Origin: Lachnospiraceae bacterium
Lineage (GTDB): Bacteria > Bacillota > Clostridia > Lachnospirales > Lachnospiraceae
NCBI GenBank assembly: GCA_017460885.1
Contig: JAFUAB010000023.1
Location: 1-53,160 of the forward strand
DNA length: 53,160 nucleotides
Reading direction: 5' to 3'
In this document: piece after piece, positions 7,909-16,494 of the stretch
How the letters are laid out: each line of letters begins with the position of its first letter
Numbering within the stretch: the first letter of the stretch is position 1
The notes under the pieces: model-generated
Seen by the model: the letters and a program-made list of their open reading frames with translations, nothing else
Database searches by the model: none
Told to the model about the DNA's origin: nothing
Made by a program: the position numbers and the translations under genes

Positions 7909-8610
7909 TCATTTATTTGACGGATTTGACGGATCGGCTATCTTTTTCAGCTTGCGAAGAGCACCCTTTGCTATGATCTCCTCTCCATGCTCACTCAGAT
8001 AAACAAGCTTGGCCTTAACATCAGGGCACACATTGGCATAATCAAAAGCCTTGGCAGACAGCTTATTGAAGTTCTTCCACGAGCATCTGTTCTTATGTAC
8101 TACAAGGTAATACTTCTCATCGGCAAATCCGAATGCGGATTTCACCTGATCCGCGGCAAATCCATCCTCTGCAAACTTAAAGACATTCTCCATGGAATCA
8201 AACTCAAATATCCGGATATCCTCGGGCTCACTTTCATCTGTCCGGGATGAACCTGCGCCGTCCTCGCTTTCCGATCCGATCTCCTCGAGCAGTTCATTCA
8301 TAGAGCCACCCATTATCGCCTCCATCACATCTCTCATATGCTCAAGAAAGCTTCTGATACCCAGACCGGCTTCATTAGTGATCGTAATGATCATGCCATC
8401 GTCCTGGATAGGGGTGATCTGCATGGAGATGCTGGGACCGCGGAGCTCATACCCGATCTCCTCGTGAGCCTCCTGTATCAGTTCGCGCAAAAACCCCTCG
8501 GCACGGTCACTTCTCGATAAGATATCACCGAGAGTAAGTCCTCTCTCGTCCATATCCTCACCGGTCACAATACATTGAATTGTATCTTCATCTACCCGTC
8601 TGTACAGCAT
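7909..8610 (-). CDS. mecA: Adaptor protein MecA (ClpC adaptor)
   Basis: A 233-aa protein. The N-terminal substrate-binding part has the family pattern (VDEDTIQCIVTGEDMDERGL, then LIQEAHEEIGYEL). An acidic Ser/Glu linker lies at about residues 115-135. The C-terminal ClpC-binding domain has FKFAEDG, YYLVVHK and KAFDYANVC-type segments. MecA targets proteins to the ClpCP protease and stimulates ClpC assembly. AAGGAGA precedes the ATG. It is the last gene of a compact group (aldolase, S1 protein, argJ, mecA) with gaps of 15-21 bp. Confidence 0.93.
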   Translation of the reverse strand: MLYRRVDEDTIQCIVTGEDMDERGLTLGDILSRSDRAEGFLRELIQEAHEEIGYELRGPSISMQITPIQDDGMIITITNEAGLGIRSFLEHMRDVMEAIMGGSMNELLEEIGSESEDGAGSSRTDESEPEDIRIFEFDSMENVFKFAEDGFAADQVKSAFGFADEKYYLVVHKNRCSWKNFNKLSAKAFDYANVCPDVKAKLVYLSEHGEEIIAKGALRKLKKIADPSNPSNK

Positions 8611-8631
8611 ATGATCTCCTTATAATCGGCA

Positions 8632-9855
8632 TCAGCTGCGATAATCGGCATTTATCTTAACATAATCATACGTCAGATCGCAACCATATGCAACTGCACT
8701 TTCGTCTCCCATATGCATATCCGCTATGATCTCGACATGATCCTTTGCAAGTATGGAGGCCGCTTCTTTCTCGATATATCCGGCATCCACTCCTGCCCTG
8801 ACAATAAGCAGTTCATGATCTCCCGCTTTGAAATATATATCGACTTTAGTCGGATCAAACGTAACCCCGGAATAACCAAGTGCACACAATTCTCTTCCCC
8901 AATTGGCGTCGCAGCCGAATACGGCAGCCTTAACCAGAGAGGATCCTATAACGGATTTAGCGAGGATCCGTGCGTTATCCTTTGTATCGGCGCCCCTTAC
9001 ACAGCATTCGATAAGCTTGGTAGCGCCCTCTCCGTCCGCTGCCATCTCCTTTGCCAGGTGCAGACATACGGTATAGAGTGCCTCATAGAAGATATCGTAA
9101 GCTTCGCCCTCGGCGGTTACAGCTTCATTTCCGGCCAGCCCGTTTGCAAGCACGATCAGGGTATCGTTGGTACTTGTATCACCGTCAACCGAGATCATAT
9201 TAAAGGTGTCCGTTACGATACTGCTGACAGCCTTCTGAAGCATTTCTCGCGAAATATCCGCATCCGTCGTGATATAGCCAAGCATGGTACACATATTTGG
9301 ATGGATCATTCCGGAACCCTTGGACATACCGCCTATATGAACCGTCTTACCCCCGAGCTCTGTCTCCAGAGCATACTCCTTCTCATGAGTATCGGTGGTC
9401 ATGATAGCCTTTGCCGAAGCATTGGCGGCTTCCGGGCTGCGTTCAAGACTGCCTGCCAGCTGAACCGCACCGTCTTTTAACTTATCAACGGGCAGCTGCA
9501 TGCCTATGACTCCGGTAGAACCGATCAGCACTTCATCCGTTTTGATCCCCAGAGCTCCGGCCGCAGCCTCTGCAGTCTCCCTGACAACGCTCATGCCTTC
9601 CTCGCCGGTACATGCATTTGCGATCCCCGTATTTACCACGACCGCCTGTGCGATACCGCGGTTATGAACAATATCCATATCCCAGATCACCGGTGCAGCC
9701 TTGACCACATTGGTAGTAAAGGTCCCGGCTGCCACACAGGGCTTTTCCGAAAAGACCATGGCCATATCGTCACGACCGGTATATTTTATCTGTGCAGCAT
9801 ATGATGCCGCCTTGAATCCCAATGCAGCACATACACCGCCTTGTATTTCTCTCAT
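8632..9855 (-). CDS. argJ: Bifunctional glutamate N-acetyltransferase / ornithine acetyltransferase ArgJ
   Basis: A 407-aa enzyme of arginine synthesis that moves acetyl from N-acetylornithine to glutamate. ATG 9855 has AAAGGG 7 bases upstream; an upstream TTG at 9876 is less likely. The self-cleavage site KGSGMIHPNMCTMLGYITTD is clear, with the nucleophile Thr in CTML; most family members have Ala where Cys stands here. VVNTGIANACTG and VFGCDANWGRE are further family motifs. No other arginine gene is adjacent, which is unusual because argJ normally sits with argC, argB or argD. Confidence 0.96.
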   Translation of the reverse strand: MREIQGGVCAALGFKAASYAAQIKYTGRDDMAMVFSEKPCVAAGTFTTNVVKAAPVIWDMDIVHNRGIAQAVVVNTGIANACTGEEGMSVVRETAEAAAGALGIKTDEVLIGSTGVIGMQLPVDKLKDGAVQLAGSLERSPEAANASAKAIMTTDTHEKEYALETELGGKTVHIGGMSKGSGMIHPNMCTMLGYITTDADISREMLQKAVSSIVTDTFNMISVDGDTSTNDTLIVLANGLAGNEAVTAEGEAYDIFYEALYTVCLHLAKEMAADGEGATKLIECCVRGADTKDNARILAKSVIGSSLVKAAVFGCDANWGRELCALGYSGVTFDPTKVDIYFKAGDHELLIVRAGVDAGYIEKEAASILAKDHVEIIADMHMGDESAVAYGCDLTYDYVKINADYRS

Positions 9856-9872
9856 CTGTTTTCCCTTTCCGC

Positions 9873-10601
9873 TCAATCCAGTTTAATTCCCTTCAGCAGG
9901 TCGCCGAGGCTGGTACCGATCGAACCTCTGTCACTGTATTCAGAGGTATCCACCTCTTCCGGATCACCGCCTGTTATCTCCTCGAGAACCTTCATGGAAA
10001 GTGAAATCTTTCCGTCTTCTATCTTGGTGATCTTGGCGCGTACCTCCTGTCCTTCCTTCAGAACCTCATAGGGCGTTCTGATCCTCTTCTGTGTGATCTG
10101 AGAAACATGGAGCAGTCCGTCAAGCCCGTTTTCCATTCTGACGAAAGCACCATAAGGCTTAATTGTCTCAACCGTTCCGTTAACTATCTGTCCAACGCTT
10201 ATTTCCTTAAGCATTTCACCCTTTTGGGCCTCAGCCTTTTTGTCTGCTACGGAACGGCCTGAAAGCACAAGCTTCTTATTGGCCTTATCCAATGTGATGA
10301 TCTCTGCCTCGATGGTCCTGCCTACCCAGTCATCCGTGCTCTCCACATGCGTATTGGTGATCTTGGATACCGGTATGAAGGCCCTGATCCCCTCAACCGT
10401 TCCGACTACTCCTGCAGCCACGGCCTCCTTGACCTTCATCTTGACCGTGTCTCCGTTAGCCTTGAGTTCCTTGAGATAAGTCCAGGCATTCTGCTCCGCC
10501 TCCTCTTCCTCAGTCAGCGGGGTCTGCTCCTGTTCATCCTCCTCAAGCTGTTTGTAGGACTCCTCGAGCTCTTTTTCAAGATCCATCATTGTTTCTTCCA
10601 T
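9873..10601 (-). CDS. Ribosomal protein S1-like RNA-binding protein with two S1 domains
   Basis: A 242-aa protein. An acidic coiled N-terminus (Glu-rich, residues 1-40) precedes two S1 OB-folds at about 50-118 and 138-205. The second is canonical (VNGTVETIKPYGAFVRMENG, then LDGLLHVSQI). The first is more divergent (VVGTVEGIRAFIPVSKI). It probably binds RNA and acts in translation; it is much shorter than six-domain S1. AGGAGG lies 10 bases before the ATG, with two further Met codons nearby. It lies 15 bp after the aldolase gene and 17 bp before argJ. Confidence 0.88.
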   Translation of the reverse strand: MEETMMDLEKELEESYKQLEEDEQEQTPLTEEEEAEQNAWTYLKELKANGDTVKMKVKEAVAAGVVGTVEGIRAFIPVSKITNTHVESTDDWVGRTIEAEIITLDKANKKLVLSGRSVADKKAEAQKGEMLKEISVGQIVNGTVETIKPYGAFVRMENGLDGLLHVSQITQKRIRTPYEVLKEGQEVRAKITKIEDGKISLSMKVLEEITGGDPEEVDTSEYSDRGSIGTSLGDLLKGIKLD

Positions 10602-10616
10602 TGGTAAAAATCCTCC

Positions 10617-11735
10617 TTATATATCAGATCCATCCTTCAATTTTGAATACTTTTTGATATAGTTGTTCCGATCCATGAAAGCATCTATGAAACCGATAGG
10701 CTTCACTCCCCTTATCATACCGAGATAAGCCGCCATACAGCCTTTCTCAAGCACCTCGGCGACACACAGAGCCTCATCATAGGTCGTTCCGGTACAATAT
10801 GCACCGTTATTCTCCGAAAAGACTGCATTGGTATCACCCATTGCCTTTATGACCGTTCTGCGGTCTGCTCCGGTCGAAACGCATCTGATGCTCGCACCTG
10901 CTATCTGTGCAAAATCATCCAGATAAGCCTTGATCGTAGAATCACGCCGGCTGAGCTCCAGGATATAAGGGGTTCTCGCATGCAGTATCCACTGACCCAC
11001 ATGATCCGCAGTGCCTTCTATCTCCTCGGGCACGGACTGGACTACTCTAATCTCATCAGCCTCGTCGACCGAAGGCTTCCTCGTATTGGGATCGGCCGAA
11101 TGCTCGTCCATATATCTGTGTATCTGTTCGGTCAGAGGGATCACATCCTCGCAGTAATAATCGAACACCTTGTGAGAAAGGGCCTCCAGGGTATACGCCA
11201 CATCAAAAGCATTCTGATAATCCCGGCCCAGGCAGAGTGCTCCGTGATTCCTCATGAGTACATGATTGGACTCCCCGTGCTCCCTCAGACAGTCGGCAAC
11301 CGCCTTATTGATCTTCTTCGATCCGTTAGGTCCGTATTCCGCGCAGAATATCCCGGGTCCCACCAGTTTCTTGACCGATGGCGAAACCCTGTCTCCCAGA
11401 CGTATATCACTGCCAAGTATGCTCAGAGCCGATGCATAGGGCTGATGGGTGTGGATAACGAAATTGACGTCCGGCCTGGCATTATAGGCTGCCAGATGTA
11501 CCCCTGTCTCGCTGGACGGAGCTGTATCTCCCTCGTATTTACCGGACATATTGACAACTACCAGATCCTCGACCTTCATCGTGTCATAATCCCTGCCGCT
11601 GGGCGTGATCATGATCAGATCACTGCTCAGTCTGGCGCTGATATTGCCCCAGGTACGGATTATCAGTTTTCTGTCTTTCAGCTCTTTACTTGCCCTGAGT
11701 ATCAACTCACCGGCTTCACTCATTCCGTATGACAT
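10617..11735 (-). CDS. Class II aldolase/adducin family protein with a second, degenerate domain
   Basis: A 372-aa protein. The N-terminal half (1-215) is a class II aldolase/epimerase domain: TWGNISAR and PSGRDYD bind phosphate, SSETGVHLAAY carries the catalytic Glu, and HTHQPYASAL plus MRNHGALCLG supply the zinc histidines. The C-terminal half (about 240-360) looks like a second, degenerate copy (ENNGAYCTGTTYDEALCVAE) without the histidine set. Typical members are about 215 aa, so this is nearly twice the length. The substrate is unknown (fuculose-, ribulose- or methylthioribulose-phosphate type). GGAGAGG precedes the ATG. It is the first gene of the S1-argJ-mecA group. Confidence 0.85.
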   Translation of the reverse strand: MSYGMSEAGELILRASKELKDRKLIIRTWGNISARLSSDLIMITPSGRDYDTMKVEDLVVVNMSGKYEGDTAPSSETGVHLAAYNARPDVNFVIHTHQPYASALSILGSDIRLGDRVSPSVKKLVGPGIFCAEYGPNGSKKINKAVADCLREHGESNHVLMRNHGALCLGRDYQNAFDVAYTLEALSHKVFDYYCEDVIPLTEQIHRYMDEHSADPNTRKPSVDEADEIRVVQSVPEEIEGTADHVGQWILHARTPYILELSRRDSTIKAYLDDFAQIAGASIRCVSTGADRRTVIKAMGDTNAVFSENNGAYCTGTTYDEALCVAEVLEKGCMAAYLGMIRGVKPIGFIDAFMDRNNYIKKYSKLKDGSDI

Positions 11736-11779
11736 ATATCCTCTCCGTTATCAGATGACTGCTCTGAACTGAATGAAAT

Positions 11780-11833
11780 AAAAAAACCACTTTATCATTC
11801 TACACCATTTTGTGAAGATAAAGCAGCTTTTTT
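11780..11833. terminator. Hairpin with A-run and T-run flanks
   Basis: Stem CTTTATC (11790-11796) / GATAAAG (11817-11823), preceded by seven A and followed by six T, so it could end transcription in either direction. It probably terminates the membrane-protein pair upstream on the minus strand (last stop 11872). Confidence 0.65.
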
Positions 11834-11871
11834 ATAAAGGAATGCTGATACGATCAATATTTCCCCGGGAT

Positions 11872-12183
11872 TCACTTTGTTCGGGTAAGAGTTGCGCGAA
11901 GCTTTCCTCTGGGATCACTGATCATGAGACGTACCATCCAGATCACAAGCCCAAGTGCGACCACGCACAGTCCCAGGAAAGCATCATTGATCATATCTTC
12001 TGCCGCAGGTGTAAAATATTCTGCACCGAGTTCTACGTATTCAAAGATCGCATCCACGAACCACATTATCGATGCGCCCCAGAACATAAGGCTTAAGAAT
12101 CCAAACTGCATATCATTGTCGCGGCGGCTGTACCATACTAAAGTAGCTATTACGGCCGCAAATACGGTAATCAAAAGTGTCAT
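11872..12183 (-). CDS. Small hypothetical membrane protein
   Basis: A 103-aa protein with three hydrophobic segments: residues about 1-17, 27-46 and 69-88. The tail is basic (RGKLRATLTRTK). I do not recognise a family. It starts 18 bp after the next membrane-protein gene and both share short hydrophobic helices around WGAS/WGGSALL, which suggests that they are related or form a complex. A hairpin terminator follows. Confidence 0.7.
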   Translation of the reverse strand: MTLLITVFAAVIATLVWYSRRDNDMQFGFLSLMFWGASIMWFVDAIFEYVELGAEYFTPAAEDMINDAFLGLCVVALGLVIWMVRLMISDPRGKLRATLTRTK

Positions 12184-12201
12184 AACAACCTACCCCCATT
12201 C

Positions 12202-12618
12202 CTATGCACGGGTAATGCTCTCAGATGCAGCCTTGCGGTTTACAATGATATCCGCTGCCTTACATATACCGAACCAGATCGCAGTTGTCAGCAATGCCAT
12301 ACATACACCGACGGTTGCAATCTCACGAAACATCTCCGCCCTGTCCGCGGCATCAGACATGGCCGTCAGGAACGGGAACCACGGAGTGATCTCTCCGTGC
12401 CACAGATGCTCAAATGCAAGAAGCGCCGAACCTCCCCAAAGCATCATTGACAGCCATTTAAGCTTTGTACTCCGGGAAATCCTGTTGTCAGTATTCTCTG
12501 TCAGCTCTGAGGGAAGCTCCAAATGCTCTGCATGGGCAAGCTTCTCTTTCTTTTCCAAATGCTTCTGAACAGCAGTAACAACAACTGCTTCTACAACAGA
12601 AACCGTAAAACAAGCCAT
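12202..12618 (-). CDS. Small hypothetical membrane protein
   Basis: A 138-aa protein. The N-terminus MACFTVSVVEAVVVTAV is hydrophobic. A charged stretch (KHLEKKEKLAHAEHLELP) follows, then two membrane helices at about 53-72 and 98-121. There is no family that I can name. The ribosome site AGGAGG lies 8 bases before the ATG. It is the first gene of a two-gene unit with the 103-aa membrane protein. A nested palindrome and a TTGGTTTAACCAA sequence lie in its upstream region and may be regulatory. Confidence 0.72.
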   Translation of the reverse strand: MACFTVSVVEAVVVTAVQKHLEKKEKLAHAEHLELPSELTENTDNRISRSTKLKWLSMMLWGGSALLAFEHLWHGEITPWFPFLTAMSDAADRAEMFREIATVGVCMALLTTAIWFGICKAADIIVNRKAASESITRA

Positions 12619-12673
12619 ATCAGTATCCTCCTATCCCAAACCTCCTATTGGTTTAACCAACAAAAGAAATTTT

Positions 12674-12719
12674 ATGATATCAGAGTCAAAAGGTATTTTG
12701 ACCCCTGAACTGATATCAT
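12674..12719. repeat. Nested palindrome, family copy 1
   Basis: Outer arms ATGATATCAG / CTGATATCAT (10 bp, perfect) enclose inner arms GTCAAAA / TTTTGAC around GGTA. Related copies occur at 15242-15280 and 21551-21595. It lies between a lipoprotein gene and the start of the membrane-protein pair. Confidence 0.8.
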
Positions 12720-12789
12720 ACGATTGATTTTATCACGCAATAAAGGTTATATACAAGTGATATATAAATTATTCTGCATTTCGAAGCAT

Positions 12790-14022
12790 TTATCCGGTTC
12801 CCATAAGCGCTTCAAGATTGTGCTGTGCGATCGCCAGCCCGTCTTCAATACTCTGTTTACCGTTAAGTATGTCCGCCATTTCCTTGCCGAGATACTGATA
12901 GAACTGAGGCCATTCCTTGATTATGGGTCGGTATACCCCATTTTCGAGAGCATTGCATATCTCCGTAAAATGCGGATGAAGCTTAAAGATCTCGGGATCA
13001 CGCAGACTGGAATATCTGCATGGTACTCCTTCATTTTCTACCGTTGACTTCTGAATCTCAGGATCCATGAGGTATTTGAGCAGCTCGCATGCATTGTCCC
13101 TGTTACCCGAATTAGCAGGTATCCCTATGGTCCATATACCGTAAATATTTGAATTATAGTCAGGATCCGAATCGCTGATCCCGGTAGGTATCGCAACAAA
13201 ATCGGTATTACTCTCCTTATCTGTCGAAACCCATCCGGGCCATCCTACTCCCGTACATCCGCTTCCCGTTTCGATGGAATTGATCATGGTCTCCTTATCC
13301 ATGGCCGCTCCCGTAGAGATCAGTTCCATATAATATTCCATGGCAGCATGGAATTCGGGAGTATCAACCGTTGGATTATTATCCGAATCGATCACCCAGC
13401 CTCCGTGCGCGCATAAGATGGGCAAAAAATCAACGACTACGTTATTTTCCGTATCACCTCTGTAAATATACCCGTTTATTCCCTGTTCCTCGGCATATTT
13501 TGACAGAGTCATGACATCGTTCCAGGTCTTAATCCCATCGGACAATCCCGAACCCTCAAGCAGATCCCTGTTGTACAGCATCACCGTAACATTACCGTAA
13601 TACGGTGCAAGGTACACCTCGCCGTCATGATAGCAGACCTTAGTTGTAGCGGGAATGATATCGTCATCGAAGCTGTAGCCAAGCCCGGTCAGATTCGAAA
13701 GTACTCCCGAATCCATGAATTCAGCCATCCAGGATCCGTCCACCATACATAGATCGTAATCACTTTTGTTTACAAGTGAATTGTTCAGAATCGCATTATA
13801 CAGCTCATCCTCTCCGAATTCCTTTATTTCGCAGGTTATGCCGTATTTTTCCTCAAACCCGGGAATGCACTGCCTGATAACCTCGGAATATGTGCCCGAC
13901 CGAAGCGCAAGCACGAGCTTGTCCGACGAATTACCGAAAGCCGACGCGCACCCCGGCAAAATGCCAAGACAAATAACACTGATCAGTAACGCAAAAATCT
14001 TATTTATGTATTTTTTTTTCAT
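12790..14022 (-). CDS. Extracellular solute-binding lipoprotein (ABC family 1 type)
   Basis: A 410-aa protein with a lipoprotein signal (lipobox LPGC at about residue 24). The mature part is a type I periplasmic-binding fold: LVLALRSGTYSEVIRQCIPG at the start, DYDLCMVDGSWMAEF, YYGNVTVMLYNRDLL, and GWPGWVSTD near the hinge. It probably captures a sugar or oligosaccharide outside the cell for an ABC importer. No permease or ATPase genes are adjacent, so the partner is encoded elsewhere or the protein is a sensor subunit. AAAGGAA lies 6 bases before the ATG. Confidence 0.88.
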   Translation of the reverse strand: MKKKYINKIFALLISVICLGILPGCASAFGNSSDKLVLALRSGTYSEVIRQCIPGFEEKYGITCEIKEFGEDELYNAILNNSLVNKSDYDLCMVDGSWMAEFMDSGVLSNLTGLGYSFDDDIIPATTKVCYHDGEVYLAPYYGNVTVMLYNRDLLEGSGLSDGIKTWNDVMTLSKYAEEQGINGYIYRGDTENNVVVDFLPILCAHGGWVIDSDNNPTVDTPEFHAAMEYYMELISTGAAMDKETMINSIETGSGCTGVGWPGWVSTDKESNTDFVAIPTGISDSDPDYNSNIYGIWTIGIPANSGNRDNACELLKYLMDPEIQKSTVENEGVPCRYSSLRDPEIFKLHPHFTEICNALENGVYRPIIKEWPQFYQYLGKEMADILNGKQSIEDGLAIAQHNLEALMGTG

Positions 14023-14110
14023 TCAGGTTCCTTTCACAGCAGGTTGCAGGGTCAGCTATCAGAATATACCCTTCGCCCCGCAGCCTGTAAACATTTAGTT
14101 ATTCATAATT

Positions 14111-14183
14111 GTACCACGGATGGGACAATGCGTGTACAGAAATACATGGATGTATTTCTACGCCCGGGTACCACGGATGGGAC
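14111..14183. repeat. Cluster of CCAYGGATGG-type hairpins
   Basis: GTACCACGGATGGGAC occurs twice (14111-14126 and 14168-14183) and flanks a perfect 9-bp hairpin AGAAATACA-TGGA-TGTATTTCT (14138-14159). The same core is found at 18123, 19269 and 19298. It lies between two minus-strand lipoprotein genes. Confidence 0.75.
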
Positions 14184-14197
14184 AGGAAGTGGTTTTG

Positions 14198-15220
14198 TTA
14201 TTCTGACTTTACTGTCGTATAGTATCCGTCCTCAGCATACAATCTGCCCCTGACAGTCCTGAAATTCGGCGAAAACAGGTTTGTCCTGCCGCTGAAATCA
14301 TCCGAATAGATCCAGTCTCCGTCACCCTCGTATCCTTCCGCTACAAAGACATTATCTATATATGCGTGATAGTCGCCGTTGGATATCCAGGTACCGATCA
14401 GACCCATTGCCTCCGGTGCGGCAAGCTCCAGGTCACAGACCTTGTAGCTGTCCAGAAAGACCTCGCCGCCCATGCCGCTGACCTTGATCTCCACGATCTG
14501 CTGAACTCCCGTAAACATGACCATCTCCGGGAACATGAAGTCCAGGTTTGTGTACGATTCTTCGTACAGATACCCGTCCTTATATCTCGCAAAGTAGAAC
14601 CTTGGAATCTCTCTGGTACAGTCAAAGGCAGCAATATAGAATTCGTCCTTTTCGCTCGCGTCTGTCTTATCCGTATTGATCCTGGCTTCGCCCGCGTGCT
14701 CTTTGGAAGCCCCCCAGGTAATTCCCGCGACACCGGAGTCAGTCTGTATCTCAAAGTCGATCTTGTATGAAGTGGCGGTGCTCTTTGTGCCAAGATATGG
14801 ATTTACATACTTTGGAGCGTTGGTCAGCTTTTTGTCGTACTTTTTGTTATCGGCGGAAGACGAAGACTTAATACCGCTTCCGGCATAAGTCTCTTGCATT
14901 TCATCTGCTTCGGAATCTCCCGGCTGCTCTCCCTCATCAGCATCGCCCCCGGTTACGCTGCCGGTCTGACCTGACGCAGTTCTGTCCTTATCCGGCGTCT
15001 CTACGTCATCCAGCGATTCCACGGTCACGCCGTTTTCCAAAAGGGCTCGTGTAACCTCGTCCTCGACGCTCTCCTGTCCGGTCTTTCCACAGCCTGTTAA
15101 CATACCGATGACAAGAGATACCGTAAGGATCACCGGCATGATACCTTTATTCCCGTATGCAAAGCTTTTTATATTATTGTGACAATTTTCGTGCATGTCG
15201 GTTATCATTCCCCGTATCAT
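14198..15220 (-). CDS. Hypothetical lipoprotein with a lectin-like C-terminal domain
   Basis: A 340-aa protein. A hydrophobic segment PVILTVSLVIGMLTGCGK ends in a lipobox (LTGC, Cys about residue 44). The N-terminal lead is unusually long, so the true start may be one of the internal Met codons; no clear ribosome site was found. A Ser/Asp/Glu-rich linker follows. From about residue 135 the domain (SYKIDFEIQTDSGVAGITWG, FYFARYKDGYLY, GEVFLDSYKVCDL) resembles the concanavalin-like fold of 3-keto-disaccharide hydrolase/DUF1080 proteins, which bind or cleave sugars. The function is not known. Confidence 0.7.
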   Translation of the reverse strand: MIRGMITDMHENCHNNIKSFAYGNKGIMPVILTVSLVIGMLTGCGKTGQESVEDEVTRALLENGVTVESLDDVETPDKDRTASGQTGSVTGGDADEGEQPGDSEADEMQETYAGSGIKSSSSADNKKYDKKLTNAPKYVNPYLGTKSTATSYKIDFEIQTDSGVAGITWGASKEHAGEARINTDKTDASEKDEFYIAAFDCTREIPRFYFARYKDGYLYEESYTNLDFMFPEMVMFTGVQQIVEIKVSGMGGEVFLDSYKVCDLELAAPEAMGLIGTWISNGDYHAYIDNVFVAEGYEGDGDWIYSDDFSGRTNLFSPNFRTVRGRLYAEDGYYTTVKSE

Positions 15221-15241
15221 TAATCGGTAATCGGAATTTTC

Positions 15242-15280
15242 ATATCAGGGACAAACGGTATTTTGATCCTGACCTGATAT
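15242..15280. repeat. Nested palindrome, family copy 2
   Basis: Outer arms ATATCAGG / CCTGATAT, inner CAAAC / TTTTG around GGTA. Same layout as 12674-12719. It lies 22 bp upstream of the lipoprotein gene start, so it is in or near that promoter. Confidence 0.75.
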
Positions 15281-15442
15281 ATAACTCAATCCGATTCGTA
15301 TCGAAATTCACGCAGTTTTGATATATTCGTAATCCGTTAAACATTATACATGAAACCAGATCATATTATCTTAAGATTTCCTGAAAAAGGGTTTAGGAAT
15401 TGACATCGGAAGATTGTATGTCTCGCTGCAATTCCCGAAGGG

Positions 15443-15471
15443 AGAAAGCGGGAAGCCGATCAGCCTCCCGC
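15443..15471 (-). terminator. Probable terminator of the glycolytic operon
   Basis: Stem GCGGGAGGC / GCTTCCCGC (one wobble) with a 5-6 nt loop, followed on the minus strand by TTTCTC. It lies downstream of tpiA and beyond the inverted-repeat element. Confidence 0.55.
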
Positions 15472-15494
15472 TCGTATTGCATATTATGCTGTTT

Positions 15495-15650
15495 AGGAAC
15501 TGTCAATAATTAATCTGATCATCTTGTTTGTCTGCTTTCCCGACAGCTGCGTCAGAAAGCCTCGCCGTAGCCCACTACGGCTGCGTTTTCTTCCTTGCAG
15601 TCTGAAAAGCATCCTTCGCAATTTGATCAGTTAATTTATTGACAGTTCCT
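15495..15650. repeat. 156-bp long inverted-repeat element (MITE-like)
   Basis: Ends AGGAACTGTCAATAA ... TTATTGACAGTTCCT form terminal inverted repeats of about 28 bp with few mismatches. Both arms continue as an imperfect palindrome to a central GCCGTAG-CCCAC-TACGGC hairpin. No coding frame fits. It occupies most of the 490-bp gap between a lipoprotein gene and tpiA. No clear target duplication is visible. Confidence 0.75.
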
Positions 15651-15710
15651 CATTCAGTCATCCGGCATTGATCTAAAATGACACTCTGACTCCGTCCCCG
15701 GGTGTCAAAA

Positions 15711-16457
15711 TCAGGCGTTGACGATCTGTCCGAAATCGGGCTTAAGAGATGCGCCGCCGATAAGTCCGCCATCGATATTGGGCTTGGATAACAGCTCGGC
15801 TGCATTGCCTGCGTTCATTGATCCGCCGTATTGGATGCGTACAGCCTCTGCTGTAGCGGCATCATACATATCGGCGATGATCTCTCTGATCATCTTGCAG
15901 ACCTCTTCTGCCTGATCGGATGTAGCGGTCTCACCCGTACCGATAGCCCAGATAGGCTCGTAGGCGATTACAAGCTCCTTAACCTGATCTGCGGTCACAT
16001 CGGTCAGATCCCAGCGTATCTGTCTTGCGATCCACTCCTTGTATGTGCCTGCCTTGCGCAGTGCAAGAGACTCACCGCAGCACAGGATGGGCTTGAGGCC
16101 TGCTGCAAATGCCTTCTTAACCTTGGCATTGATCAACACATCATTCTCGCCGAAGATGTCCCTTCTCTCGGAATGTCCGATGATGATGTACTCAACTCCC
16201 GCATCCTTGAGCATGGGAGCCGAGATCTCACCGGTGAATGCGCCCTTGTCCTCGATATAGAAGTTCTCGGCACCGACATGCACATTCGTGCCCTTTACAG
16301 CCTCAGCTACGGGTACGATATCGATAGCCGGTACACAGTAAACTACATCGACATCATCATTCTTTACAAGATCCTTGAGTTCATTGCACAGAGCTACTGC
16401 CTCGCTGGGAGTCTTGTTCATCTTCCAGTTACCGGCGATTATTCTTCTTCTTGCCAT
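15711..16457 (-). CDS. tpiA: Triosephosphate isomerase
   Basis: A 248-aa TIM-barrel enzyme interconverting dihydroxyacetone phosphate and glyceraldehyde 3-phosphate. [13 protein letters not shown] at the start holds the catalytic Lys, IIGHSERR the His (about residue 96) and [15 protein letters not shown] the Glu and the mobile loop. [12 protein letters not shown] and [11 protein letters not shown] bind phosphate. ATG 16457 has GGAG 7-8 bases upstream; an earlier in-frame ATG lies inside the palindromic region. It follows pgk after a 367-bp spacer rich in structure. Confidence 0.98.
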   Translation of the reverse strand: MARRRIIAGNWKMNKTPSEAVALCNELKDLVKNDDVDVVYCVPAIDIVPVAEAVKGTNVHVGAENFYIEDKGAFTGEISAPMLKDAGVEYIIIGHSERRDIFGENDVLINAKVKKAFAAGLKPILCCGESLALRKAGTYKEWIARQIRWDLTDVTADQVKELVIAYEPIWAIGTGETATSDQAEEVCKMIREIIADMYDAATAEAVRIQYGGSMNAGNAAELLSKPNIDGGLIGGASLKPDFGQIVNA

Positions 16458-16473
16458 TACTTTCTCCATTTCC

Positions 16474-16494
16474 ATGTATCACTGATACATTATA
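16474..16494 (-). promoter_or_regulatory. Palindrome over a -10-like box before tpiA
   Basis: ATGTATCA-C-TGATACAT (16474-16490) is a perfect 17-bp palindrome. It overlaps a minus-strand TATAAT (16494-16489) and lies just before the tpiA ribosome site. The position over a likely start point fits a repressor operator. No good -35 is seen, so an activator or an extended promoter is possible. Confidence 0.5.

Noticed and set aside
8713-9480. 255-aa plus-strand frame antisense to argJ
   Set aside because: It is a codon-pattern shadow of argJ with no ribosome site or recognisable motif.
10980-11732. 250-aa plus-strand frame antisense to the aldolase gene
   Set aside because: Shadow of a gene with a full catalytic motif set on the other strand.
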